Source of the DNA: a bacterium
GTDB lineage: Bacteria > Patescibacteria > Paceibacteria > UBA9973 > UBA6065
NCBI GenBank assembly: GCA_030680695.1
Contig: JAUXUT010000149.1
Coordinates: 496,001-560,000 of the forward strand
Reading direction: 5' to 3'
Length of the DNA stretch: 64,000 bases
The position numbers were made by a program, and so were the translations under genes. Below are positions 1 to 7,729 of this stretch, piece by piece; within the stretch, counting starts at the first letter, position 1, and every line of letters begins with the position of its first letter. The notes beneath the pieces are model-generated. The model was given only the letters and a program-made list of their open reading frames with translations, did not search any database and was not told the DNA's origin.

Positions 1-740
1 CATTCGTCGCTCTCTTCATCGTTCTTCAAAAAATCGGTTTGGTGAATCTTGTGACCACATCAGACGTTGGATACGGAACGGCGTTTATCATCGGTCTCAT
101 CGCCTCAGTTTCCACCTGTATGGCTGTTGTGGGCGGGCTCGTCCTCTCTATGTCGGCAAACTATGCCAAAGAGAATGATAAGGTTCGTCCACAAGTGCTT
201 TTCCATATTGGAAGGCTTGTATCATTCTTTGTGCTCGGCGGCGTGATTGGAGTTCTCGGTTCAGCGTTTCAACTGAATGGAACGGGTACGTTTATTTTGA
301 GTGTTGTTGTGGCGCTTGTTCTTCTTATTCTCGGCCTGAACCTTCTCGATGTGTTTCCATGGATGAAGAAGCTTCAACCATCATTACCGAGCTTCATAGC
401 GAACCGCGTTCAAAGTCTTAAAAAGATAAATCACACGCTTACGCCGCTTTTAATCGGTGTTGCGACTTTTTTTCTTCCCTGCGGATTCACTCAGTCGATG
501 CAGATCTATTCGCTTTCAACCGGCAGTTTTTGGACCGGAGCGATGACGATGTCTGCTTTCGCACTTGGAACACTCCCGGTTCTAGCTCTTCTCTCATTCA
601 GCTCACTTGGAATACACACTAAAACTCGTTCGGGGGTATTCTTTAAGTCCGCAGGGTTAGTTGTAATCTTCTTTGGTATATTTAATCTCATCAACGGTCT
701 TGCGGCTGCCGGAGTCATAGAGCCATTATTCAGTTTTTAA
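1..740 (+). CDS. TauE/SafE-like (UreH/DsbD-type) membrane protein, 5' partial
   Basis: The frame is open from base 3 with no stop or convincing start, so the gene begins outside the window. A TTG at 39 is only a possible internal start. About 246 residues are visible, with roughly six hydrophobic helices. The motif STCMAVVGG lies near residue 40 and PCGFTQ near residue 158. These Pro-Cys motifs in paired helices are typical of the cytochrome c biogenesis/sulfite exporter-like family (COG2836). Members often sit beside heavy-metal genes and move reducing equivalents or metal across the membrane; the exact substrate is unknown. It heads a run of metal-associated genes and ends 14 bp before the next start. 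Confidence 0.75.
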   Translation, partial: FVALFIVLQKIGLVNLVTTSDVGYGTAFIIGLIASVSTCMAVVGGLVLSMSANYAKENDKVRPQVLFHIGRLVSFFVLGGVIGVLGSAFQLNGTGTFILSVVVALVLLILGLNLLDVFPWMKKLQPSLPSFIANRVQSLKKINHTLTPLLIGVATFFLPCGFTQSMQIYSLSTGSFWTGAMTMSAFALGTLPVLALLSFSSLGIHTKTRSGVFFKSAGLVVIFFGIFNLINGLAAAGVIEPLFSF

Positions 741-754
741 CATCAACATAAAGT

Positions 755-1168
755 ATGAAAAAATTTAGTGTCCCAGTATCAATTATCGTTTCTGCAATTA
801 TTGTGGCAGGATCCATATATTTTTCAGCAAATTCATTTGGCGGCGGATCTGACACAGTCGCTAAACCCACCACAGCAGTAAATAACATATCCACAGAGGG
901 TGGTAAGCAGATAATCGATATTATGGCTAAAGGAGGCTATTCTCCTCGCCAAACCGTAGCTAAAGCAGGTGTTCCTACAGTCCTTCGTATTAAGACTAAC
1001 GGTACTTTTGATTGCACCTCTTCTCTGAGTATCGCCGCTCTCAACTATAAGGAAAATCTACCGCCGACGGGCGTTACGGAGATCGAAGTCCCTCCGCAAA
1101 AAGCTGGCGCGAAGCTCACTGGTCTCTGCTCTATGGGCATGTACAACTTCTCCGTCAATTTTAATTAA
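755..1168 (+). CDS. membrane-anchored cupredoxin-like protein
   Basis: A 137-residue protein with an N-terminal signal anchor (about residues 5-25), a short linker and a cupredoxin-like beta-sandwich (about 50-137). Likely metal ligands are Cys87, and Cys125 with Met127/Met129 in LCSMGMY near the C-terminus. The arrangement resembles small cupredoxins found beside copper ATPases and TauE/SafE proteins. The usual conserved ligand histidine is not evident, so copper binding is inferred. It probably faces outward and passes metal or electrons between its neighbours. No Shine-Dalgarno precedes the ATG. Confidence 0.6.
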   Translation: MKKFSVPVSIIVSAIIVAGSIYFSANSFGGGSDTVAKPTTAVNNISTEGGKQIIDIMAKGGYSPRQTVAKAGVPTVLRIKTNGTFDCTSSLSIAALNYKENLPPTGVTEIEVPPQKAGAKLTGLCSMGMYNFSVNFN

Positions 1169-1186
1169 TTTTAACTTTTACACGTT

Positions 1187-2122
1187 ATGAAACGGATACT
1201 TCTCATACTTGGAATCCTAATTCTTCTTATCGGTGGTTTTATCATTGCATCGAAAGATAGTGATGATACCAAAGCCACTCTAGGAATATATTGTTCTTCT
1301 GACGGCACCCTTTCGGACATGATGCCAATCCAGAGTCATCGCTCGTACTGCATAAAATCGGATTCGAATGGTAAGACGTATGCACTCAACGCTCCGAATT
1401 CATATTCGTTCTTGATCGTGGATGACCAAGGTAATACTCTCAAGGATTATGCGATTACTCACACAAAGCCTATGCATGTTATTGCTGTTCGAAAGGATCT
1501 CGCATATTTTCAGCATATTCATCCTGAATTCGATAAAGCGACGGGGACATTCACTCTCGCGGATCTTGCATTCCCTGAAGACGGTGAATACCGTATCTTT
1601 GCCGATTTCGCTCCCGAAAAGGGACAAATGGGTCCTATGGGAGAACCTCTCGTCGTCACTATTTCAGACGACGTGAATGTTGGTTCCGACAGAGGCTACG
1701 CTTCTAGGCCGCTCGGGTCCGAGGAGCGTACAAAAGTTGTTGATGGGTATCAGATAAATCTTGCTAAAGAGGAAACTCTTCAAAGCGGCGAGGAGTCTCG
1801 CCTTGCATTCAATATCTCTCAAAATGGAAAGCCTGTGACTGATATGGAGGAATATCTAGGTGCTCTCGGGCACACGGTTGTTCTCAAAGAAGGAACCCTT
1901 GATTTCATACATGCTCACCCTGTCGAAGATGTGGATGTAAAGCAGACGGGAGCTGTTAACTTTTTGGTCAGTTTTCCTGAAGCTGGCAAGTATAAGGTAT
2001 TCAGTCAATTTCAGAGAGGCGGAAAAGTATTTACAAGTGACTTCGTTGTGTCGGTTGTTCAGGGTGTACAACCTTCAACTCCAGAGGAAGCTGATGAGAA
2101 TGTTCGAAGCATGAAACACTAA
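1187..2122 (+). CDS. secreted His-motif protein with two YtkA-like repeats
   Basis: A 311-residue protein with an N-terminal membrane anchor (residues 4-21) and two related beta-rich domains. Each carries a paired-histidine signature: His92, His97 and HIHP at 110-113 in the first, His229 and HAHP at 242-245 in the second. Each signature is followed by a G-E/K-Y-R/K-V/I-F strand. Two cysteines (36 and 55) lie near the N-terminus. The repeats resemble YtkA/FixH-type extracytoplasmic domains common in copper operons. Metal binding outside the membrane is likely but inferred. The stop is 2 bp from the ZIP transporter start, so co-translation is probable. Confidence 0.6.
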   Translation: MKRILLILGILILLIGGFIIASKDSDDTKATLGIYCSSDGTLSDMMPIQSHRSYCIKSDSNGKTYALNAPNSYSFLIVDDQGNTLKDYAITHTKPMHVIAVRKDLAYFQHIHPEFDKATGTFTLADLAFPEDGEYRIFADFAPEKGQMGPMGEPLVVTISDDVNVGSDRGYASRPLGSEERTKVVDGYQINLAKEETLQSGEESRLAFNISQNGKPVTDMEEYLGALGHTVVLKEGTLDFIHAHPVEDVDVKQTGAVNFLVSFPEAGKYKVFSQFQRGGKVFTSDFVVSVVQGVQPSTPEEADENVRSMKH

Positions 2123-2124
2123 AC

Positions 2125-2865
2125 ATGGCACAAATCTGGCTTTATTCTTTGGTAAGCGTAGCTATTGTCAGCCTTATATCGCTCGTGGGGTTAATCACCC
2201 TTGGAGTAAGGCAAGAGCGACTACAAAAGGTTCTTTCTTATGTAGTGAGTTTTTCCGCCGGTGCTCTCCTTGGCGACGTGTTCATTCATATCCTTCCTGA
2301 AATCATGGTCGAAGGAAACGCACTTTCGACGAGTGTCTATATCTTAGCGGGCATAGTGCTCTTCTTCGTCCTCGAAAGGTTCCTTTTGTGGCACCACTCC
2401 CATACGGGCCACAATGAAAGCATCCATTCGATGACATACCTGACCGTCTTTGGAGATGCGCTACATAATTTTCTTGACGGCATGGCGATTGCAGCGAGCT
2501 TCCTCATAAGTGTTCCTGTAGGAATTGCAACGACGGTGGCAGTGATGCTTCATGAGATACCTCAAGAGATCGGGCAGTTTGCCGTATTGGTTCATGGGGG
2601 CTGGAGCAGGAAAAAGGCTCTCATATATAACTTTCTCTCCGCCCTTACAGCGGTTCTGGGAGCAGTGGTTGTGCTTCTCTTTACTCAGGGAACAGAACAG
2701 CCTCTCGCCTTACTTGCGATAGGGGCCGCAAGCTTTATATATGTTGCTATGTCAGACCTGATCCCAGAGCTTCATAAGGAAACGAGCCCTAAAAAGTCTC
2801 TTATACAGCTCTTCTGGATGATCATTGGTATTGGAGTGATGGCGCTCATGCTCCTTCTTGAATAA
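2125..2865 (+). CDS. ZIP family divalent metal transporter
   Basis: A 246-residue polytopic membrane protein with the ZIP hallmarks: a His-rich cytoplasmic loop (about 90-101, HHSHTGHNES), the HNxxDG signature at 114-119 in helix IV and HEIPQE at 143-148 in helix V, which form the binuclear metal site. ZIP proteins carry Zn, Fe, Mn or other divalent ions toward the cytoplasm. The position between His-rich, cupredoxin and ferric-reductase genes suggests uptake of an ion reduced or bound outside. The length is close to the bacterial ZIP norm. Confidence 0.88.
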   Translation: MAQIWLYSLVSVAIVSLISLVGLITLGVRQERLQKVLSYVVSFSAGALLGDVFIHILPEIMVEGNALSTSVYILAGIVLFFVLERFLLWHHSHTGHNESIHSMTYLTVFGDALHNFLDGMAIAASFLISVPVGIATTVAVMLHEIPQEIGQFAVLVHGGWSRKKALIYNFLSALTAVLGAVVVLLFTQGTEQPLALLAIGAASFIYVAMSDLIPELHKETSPKKSLIQLFWMIIGIGVMALMLLLE

Positions 2866-2867
2866 CT

Positions 2868-3653
2868 ATGAAGCACAAACATATTCTTGTTGGCATTATA
2901 TTGTTTCATTTGGTCGCCTTAGGAGCGTTCATGTTTTACCGCAGAAATGACAACGGCAGTGAGAATATAGTACGAAATCAAGAACCAGCTACGAGCTCAC
3001 TTAGCCTTATCCTTTCGCCACAGTCTCCAAAGGATACGGTGATGGTGGATAGCGTTGTGATGCCGGTGAATGGGTGGGTTGTAGCACGCGCAATAGAGGG
3101 AGATCGTCTCAGCCAGGTTATTGAAATAAGCAACTTCTTACAAAAAGGCGCTTATAAGAATATTCAAATATCTCTCGGTGATTTTTATGACGGAGAGGAC
3201 TTGATAGTCATGATTTATGAGGACCAGGGTGACGGAACATTTAACGACATGGATTTGCCTGCTCTCGACGATGAAGGATTAATGACGGCTGTGTACGTAA
3301 GAACTGGCGAGTCTTTGCCATCGAGTATCATTGAAACCGACCCGTCGAGTATGCCTGCTCATAACATGTCGGGTATGGCAGGTATGACGAGGATCCGCTA
3401 CACAGACAACGGCTTCCTTCCCAAGGAAATTAAGGGTCCTGTCGGAACAATGGTTGAGTTTGTGAATGAAAGCAGTATGGATATGTGGGTCGCCTCTAAT
3501 TTGCACCCTGAGCACGAAGAGCTTCCGACATTCGATCAATTTAGACCTTATAAAATAGGAGGTGTTTACCGCTACGTCTTCGATAAGGCTGGCACATGGG
3601 AATATCATGATCATTTGAATCCTGCATTAGAGGGGGTTGTTAACATTCAGTAG
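2868..3653 (+). CDS. membrane-anchored two-domain protein with C-terminal cupredoxin
   Basis: A 261-residue protein. A signal anchor (about 5-23) is followed by a DUF7282-like beta domain (about 53-147) with acidic EDQGDGTFND-type loops, then a Met/His-rich linker (HNMSGMAGM, 165-173) and a cupredoxin fold (about 175-261). Candidate ligands are His213, His216 and the YHDH cluster at 246-249. The classical ligand Cys is absent, so this is not a standard blue-copper site. It starts 2 bp after the ZIP gene and abuts the next gene. Confidence 0.65.
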   Translation: MKHKHILVGIILFHLVALGAFMFYRRNDNGSENIVRNQEPATSSLSLILSPQSPKDTVMVDSVVMPVNGWVVARAIEGDRLSQVIEISNFLQKGAYKNIQISLGDFYDGEDLIVMIYEDQGDGTFNDMDLPALDDEGLMTAVYVRTGESLPSSIIETDPSSMPAHNMSGMAGMTRIRYTDNGFLPKEIKGPVGTMVEFVNESSMDMWVASNLHPEHEELPTFDQFRPYKIGGVYRYVFDKAGTWEYHDHLNPALEGVVNIQ

Positions 3654-4814
3654 ATGAAAAAATCGATCCTTTTTACAATCTTGCTGCTACTTCTTACGGG
3701 CAATTCTGTTTATGGCCAAGAGGGTGAAATTATGCAGGATAAAAAGGAAACTGTTCTCTCTAAAGTAATCGATATTGTTAAGCAGGAGCAGAAACAAATT
3801 CCCGGAACAGATATACAAGGAATCCACCAGTCGATACAGATCGAGATTCTTGAAGGTAGTGCAAAAGGTCGCATTGTTGTTGTAAACGACGATTTCCTAG
3901 AACTGAAAAAGGGCCAAAAATTCTATCTACTGCATACGGTCAGGTGGGAGGGCGGGGCTGATCTCTATTCAGTGCAAGAACCGTACAGGCTACCTAAAGT
4001 TTTTATCTTCGTCGGCATTTTTCTTCTGAGCGTCTTTGTTTTTGGCGGCATTCAAGGTATTCGGGGACTCGTGAGCCTTGTCGGTAGTTTCATCTTGATA
4101 CTCTATGTTTTGCTTCCCGGCATTCTTCAGGGCTATTCGCCGATATTGATCACCATTTCGGTTTCCTCGCTGATTATTATATTAGGCTCTTATGTAACTC
4201 ATGGATTTAATAAGACGACTTCTTCTGCGGTCGTAGGGATGATCGCGACTGTTATTTTTACAGGCATTCTCGGCTACGTGGCCGTCATATCAACAGGACT
4301 AAGCGGTTATGGATCGGAAGAGATCGTATATCTAAATCTTAATGCTCGCGGTTCCATTGATGTGGTAGGTCTTTTGTTTGGCGGCATTATGATCGGTCTT
4401 CTTGGTGTTCTCTATGATGTGGCGATAGGCCAAGCTATCACTGTAGAGGAACTGTTAAGGATCGCGCCTCATGTGCCTCGGAAGACCATATATCAGAGAG
4501 CGATAAGGATAGGACGCGAGCATATTGGAGCACTGGTGAACACTTTAGCGATTGCATATGTAGGTGCCGCTTTGCCCATGTTACTACTCGTTCTGCAGGC
4601 TTCGACCGATAGTATCTGGGTTGTGCTCAATAGAGAGAGCTTTTCTACCGAGATCATCCGAACGACGATCGGTAGTCTCGGATTAATATTGGCGGTTCCA
4701 ATCACAACAATTATTACAATGTGGATGCTCAATAGGGGTAAAAAAGTAATCGTGGATAAGAAATTAATTGAGAAAGAGGAACACGCCTTAGAACACGTCG
4801 GACATAAGCATTAA
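3654..4814 (+). CDS. YibE/F family multispanning membrane protein
   Basis: A 386-residue protein with a signal-like N-terminus (residues 1-22), an extracytoplasmic region of about 95 residues and then seven or so transmembrane helices (about 120-370). The helical part carries family features such as the LYDVAIGQA segment and the GREHIGALVNTLAIAY helix. YibE/F proteins have no firmly established substrate. The C-terminus is His-rich (HALEHVGHKH), which fits metal handling. The ATG immediately follows the previous stop. Confidence 0.8.
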   Translation: MKKSILFTILLLLLTGNSVYGQEGEIMQDKKETVLSKVIDIVKQEQKQIPGTDIQGIHQSIQIEILEGSAKGRIVVVNDDFLELKKGQKFYLLHTVRWEGGADLYSVQEPYRLPKVFIFVGIFLLSVFVFGGIQGIRGLVSLVGSFILILYVLLPGILQGYSPILITISVSSLIIILGSYVTHGFNKTTSSAVVGMIATVIFTGILGYVAVISTGLSGYGSEEIVYLNLNARGSIDVVGLLFGGIMIGLLGVLYDVAIGQAITVEELLRIAPHVPRKTIYQRAIRIGREHIGALVNTLAIAYVGAALPMLLLVLQASTDSIWVVLNRESFSTEIIRTTIGSLGLILAVPITTIITMWMLNRGKKVIVDKKLIEKEEHALEHVGHKH

Positions 4815-4826
4815 TTAATATAAAAA

Positions 4827-6095
4827 ATGTTACTTGGAATAAAAAGCAAAAAAATACTGTTCGTACGCCACCTCTTCGTAGCAGGCTTAGGTTCTCTGCT
4901 GACGTATTTGTTCTATAAGTCATATCCTCAATGGGGTGTGGACCATGCTATGTGGAGGTCATTTGCACACACTGCTTTTGTTCTCCTTGTCGTCTCTCTT
5001 ATCGTTGGACCTATGTCGAAACTGTGGCGTCCGTTCACGCGGCTGGTTTCTTGGAGGCGAGAGTTTGGGGTATGGTTTTCTGTATTCGCCGTTGGTCACG
5101 GCTACGTTATATGGGAACGCTGGGCACAAGGAGACGTGATGAGGCTCTTTGGTTTTGAGTATTTGGAGCAAGTGGGAGGTTATATTCTCTCTCGACCCGA
5201 GGTAGGCATCATGAACTTAATGGGACTTATGCTGCTTCCGATGATTATTCTGCTGACTATCACGTCTTTTGACAGGGCTGTTAGTTTCCTTGGTATTTCC
5301 TCATGGAAATGGCTTCATAATTCATTAGCTCACGTTATTTTTTATGTGATTGTGCTACGCGGCATTCTGTACCTGTTCTTTTTCTTCGAGCTTTCATATC
5401 CTCGAATGGCGGTGTATCCGCCCGTCTGGTTTTTGTATCCCTTTATCGGAATGGCGCTTCTGGTGGTGCTTTTGCAGAGTGTGGCATTTATTAAAATCGT
5501 TCTCCGTCAGAGAGCGGCTACAAGCCGCCGCGGGTTTAACATTCAAAGCATAACTGTATGTTTTCTCGGAGTATTATTCATACTTCCTATCGCGCTTCCC
5601 GGAGGAATGATTCTCTATTTGGAAAGTCGGTCAGTAGATGTTCCTCCCGTTTCGGCACAGGTATCAAAAAAATATTCCCAGAGTTTCTATATGGTTATTA
5701 ATAGCGGCAATCAGGATATTCACCTTTGGGCGAGGGATCTTGATAGCAAGCCGTACTTCCGAGAAACGATAGAGGTGGGAGGTTTGCCGATATCTCATAA
5801 AATATACAAATTTAGTGAGCGAGCGATATACGTTGCTCAATTAGACGAATCAAAACGCCTTGCCTGGTCTAAATCCGAAAATATAGAGCCTGAAAGCATA
5901 GGTATCTCGGGACTTGCGGGAGGTCCTGGTGTGTGGGCATTGCAATACGATAAGGGAAAGCATCAGATTACCGTGGACGGCAAAGCGCTGGCAGTTACTA
6001 TTCATGGCGTAGATGAAGTTATTGAAGACGAAGTGTTCAAGCTCCCGAACTTTCAAAATTCCGTATCGCCATCACAGCAGTTAATGAACCAGTAG
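4827..6095 (+). CDS. ferric-reductase-like transmembrane protein with extracytoplasmic C-terminal domain
   Basis: A 422-residue protein. Residues about 10-270 form six to eight hydrophobic helices with histidines suited to bis-His haem ligation: His48, His91 in VGHGY, and His164/His169 in WLHNSLAH. This is the FRE/NOX/YedZ-like ferric reductase core. Residues 290-422 form a soluble, probably external beta-rich domain I do not recognise. The protein should move electrons across the membrane to an external acceptor such as Fe(III) or Cu(II); this is inferred from the fold. The next gene, 1 bp away, supplies the flavin/NAD(P)H domain that single-chain reductases carry at their C-terminus. Confidence 0.75.
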   Translation: MLLGIKSKKILFVRHLFVAGLGSLLTYLFYKSYPQWGVDHAMWRSFAHTAFVLLVVSLIVGPMSKLWRPFTRLVSWRREFGVWFSVFAVGHGYVIWERWAQGDVMRLFGFEYLEQVGGYILSRPEVGIMNLMGLMLLPMIILLTITSFDRAVSFLGISSWKWLHNSLAHVIFYVIVLRGILYLFFFFELSYPRMAVYPPVWFLYPFIGMALLVVLLQSVAFIKIVLRQRAATSRRGFNIQSITVCFLGVLFILPIALPGGMILYLESRSVDVPPVSAQVSKKYSQSFYMVINSGNQDIHLWARDLDSKPYFRETIEVGGLPISHKIYKFSERAIYVAQLDESKRLAWSKSENIEPESIGISGLAGGPGVWALQYDKGKHQITVDGKALAVTIHGVDEVIEDEVFKLPNFQNSVSPSQQLMNQ

Positions 6096-6096
6096 A

Positions 6097-6786
6097 ATGA
6101 ATCGAGTGTACAACACGACCCTTATCGGTAGGAGGAAGGTGGCGGCAAACACACTGGAAATCTCGATCAAGAGACCGACTGATTTTTTGTTTGAACCAGG
6201 TCAATACATTCAGCTGAAAATTCCCAAGCTTTCATACTCGGATTATGACGGTGCATCGCGCGTGCTTTCTATTGCCTCATCTCCGCTTGATGAGGAAAGC
6301 ATATCGCTGGCATTTAGAGACACTAATAGTGGGTTTAAGCGCACGATCAGGGAATTACCCATGAACTCGCAAATAATCATTGAAGGGCCACATGGATTTC
6401 TTGTGCTTCCCGAGGATCCAGGCTGTTCGGTATTTTTTATCGCGGGAGGAATCGGAATAACACCGTATTTGAGTATGATTCAATATGCTCTTGAGAGGGG
6501 TTTTACCTCCTCTATGACGCTTATATACGCTAACAGGGACAAAGAAAGCGCCGCTTACCTAGATCAACTACAGACATTGGCAAAGCGTTACTCATCATTT
6601 TCCCTTAAAACTGTATTTGGAAAAATCGATGAACTCTATATTCAGCAAAATATAAATAGCACAGAGGGCGCTAAGTGGTTTGTGGCTGGGCCACCAGCAA
6701 TGGTAAGTCATGTGCATGGCACTCTTGTGTCCTTAGGGATAGACGACGCAAATATATGTCTTGAAGAATTTACGGGGTATGAATAG
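6097..6786 (+). CDS. FAD/NAD(P)H oxidoreductase (ferredoxin reductase type)
   Basis: A 229-residue FNR-family protein. The N-terminal FAD-binding barrel carries RVLSIASS at 55-62. The NAD(P)H domain begins with AGGIGITP at 116-123, and the protein ends in the typical EEF(T)GY tail. There is no 2Fe-2S domain. It should take electrons from NAD(P)H through FAD and pass them to the haem protein encoded 1 bp upstream, making a two-component flavocytochrome. It is the last gene of the block; a hairpin begins at its stop codon. Confidence 0.85.
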   Translation: MNRVYNTTLIGRRKVAANTLEISIKRPTDFLFEPGQYIQLKIPKLSYSDYDGASRVLSIASSPLDEESISLAFRDTNSGFKRTIRELPMNSQIIIEGPHGFLVLPEDPGCSVFFIAGGIGITPYLSMIQYALERGFTSSMTLIYANRDKESAAYLDQLQTLAKRYSSFSLKTVFGKIDELYIQQNINSTEGAKWFVAGPPAMVSHVHGTLVSLGIDDANICLEEFTGYE

Positions 6787-6808
6787 TCCACGAGAACTCT
6801 CGTGGACT
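6785..6808 (+). terminator. inverted repeat at the end of the metal/redox operon
   Basis: A perfect 10-bp stem (AGTCCACGAG / CTCGTGGACT) with an AACT loop begins at the TAG stop of the oxidoreductase gene. No U-tract follows directly, so it may be a weak terminator or an mRNA 3'-end stabiliser. Confidence 0.45.
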
Positions 6809-6886
6809 GATAGCGGTTTTGGAGCTATCATGTTCAATGACAATAGAATATAAAAGTAGCCTAAACTAGACATTGTCTGGCATGGC

Positions 6887-6991
6887 GAAAAGCCCTATCA
6901 AGCATAAAGAACCCGTCATGGGGTTTGCTTGATAGGCCGTATCGGGAAACCGGTACGAGAGGTTCGGCCTCTACCCGTGGCGGGCTTTTTG
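6887..6991 (+). ncRNA. structured RNA element with terminator and a repeated 11-mer
   Basis: No ORF is visible. The sequence folds into stacked hairpins. An 11-bp stem (CCTATCAAGCA / TGCTTGATAGG, 6894-6936) has a smaller AACCC/GGGTT stem inside it. A GAAA-tetraloop hairpin (GTATCGG-GAAA-CCGGTAC) and an AGAGG/CCTCT hairpin follow. Last is a CCCG/CGGG stem followed by CTTTTTG (6974-6990), an apparent intrinsic terminator. An outer AAAAGCCC/GGGCTTTT pairing could close the whole unit. The CCTATCAAGCATAA segment recurs at 7011-7024, just before the next start codon. Confidence 0.5.
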
Positions 6992-7026
6992 TTTATTGCA
7001 GATTATAAGACCTATCAAGCATAATT

Positions 7027-7683
7027 ATGAACACACCAGTTCAGTCTCCGGAGGTTAAGACTAACAATATAACCCTAAGCTCTGTATTTGCCTGGCTATT
7101 TGGAATCATTTTTATAATCCTCGGACTTACAAACATAGGAAAGTGGCCCGTGTCTGGAATCCTTTTCTTTATCGTTGCAGCGCTCTGTCTTCCTCCAGTG
7201 ACCAAGCTTCTTAAGGAGAGAGCGAATCTCACGTTTTCAAAAGGTGTAAAGATTCTCGTGGTCCTTATTGTTATGGTTATTGGTTTCTCTCTGGTGGGAT
7301 CTAAGGCTGCCAAGCAGGTAGAGACAAAGGCTGTGGTCGAGGCAGTTGCTCCTGTTCCAGAGCCAGTTCCTACAATTAAGGTGACGGCGGATCAATTGAT
7401 GAACGAATATAACGCCAATGAAATATCTGCAGAGGCGAAGTATAAGGGTAAAGTGATTCAAGTTTCAGGCACCGTAGAATCAATCGGTAAGGACATTGTC
7501 GGGAGCGCCTATATCGCTCTTAGAACTGGCGGTGAATATTCAATAAGCTCCGTTCAGTGCATGTTCCCTAAGTCTGCCGAATCGGCACTGGCTCAGGTAT
7601 CGAAAGAAGAAAGAATCGTGCTTGAAGGGCAAGTTTCCGGCAAGCTCGGCAATGTGATTGTGAGGAGTTGCAAGATAATCTAA
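7027..7683 (+). CDS. membrane-anchored tRNA_anti-like OB-fold protein
   Basis: A 218-residue protein. Three hydrophobic segments occupy about residues 18-100, followed by a Pro/Val-rich linker and a C-terminal OB-fold (about 118-218) with the pattern of the tRNA_anti-like family (VTADQLMNEY, then KGKVIQVSGTV, then LEGQVSGK). Such proteins are widespread with unknown function; the name reflects fold similarity to OB domains, not shown RNA binding. Two cysteines lie in the OB domain. The ATG follows the second copy of the CCTATCAAGCATAA repeat by 2 nt. Confidence 0.65.
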   Translation: MNTPVQSPEVKTNNITLSSVFAWLFGIIFIILGLTNIGKWPVSGILFFIVAALCLPPVTKLLKERANLTFSKGVKILVVLIVMVIGFSLVGSKAAKQVETKAVVEAVAPVPEPVPTIKVTADQLMNEYNANEISAEAKYKGKVIQVSGTVESIGKDIVGSAYIALRTGGEYSISSVQCMFPKSAESALAQVSKEERIVLEGQVSGKLGNVIVRSCKII

Positions 7684-7729
7684 TCACCCGCAAGTCGCTG
7701 CAGGCCCTTTGATCTGCTAAGCTTTAGTC

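Noticed and set aside
6813..6835. GGTTTTGGAGCTATCATG resembles the start of a type II CRISPR repeat.
   Set aside because: Only one copy is present, with no spacers or cas genes, and the segment is better explained as a TGATAGC/GCTATCA hairpin.
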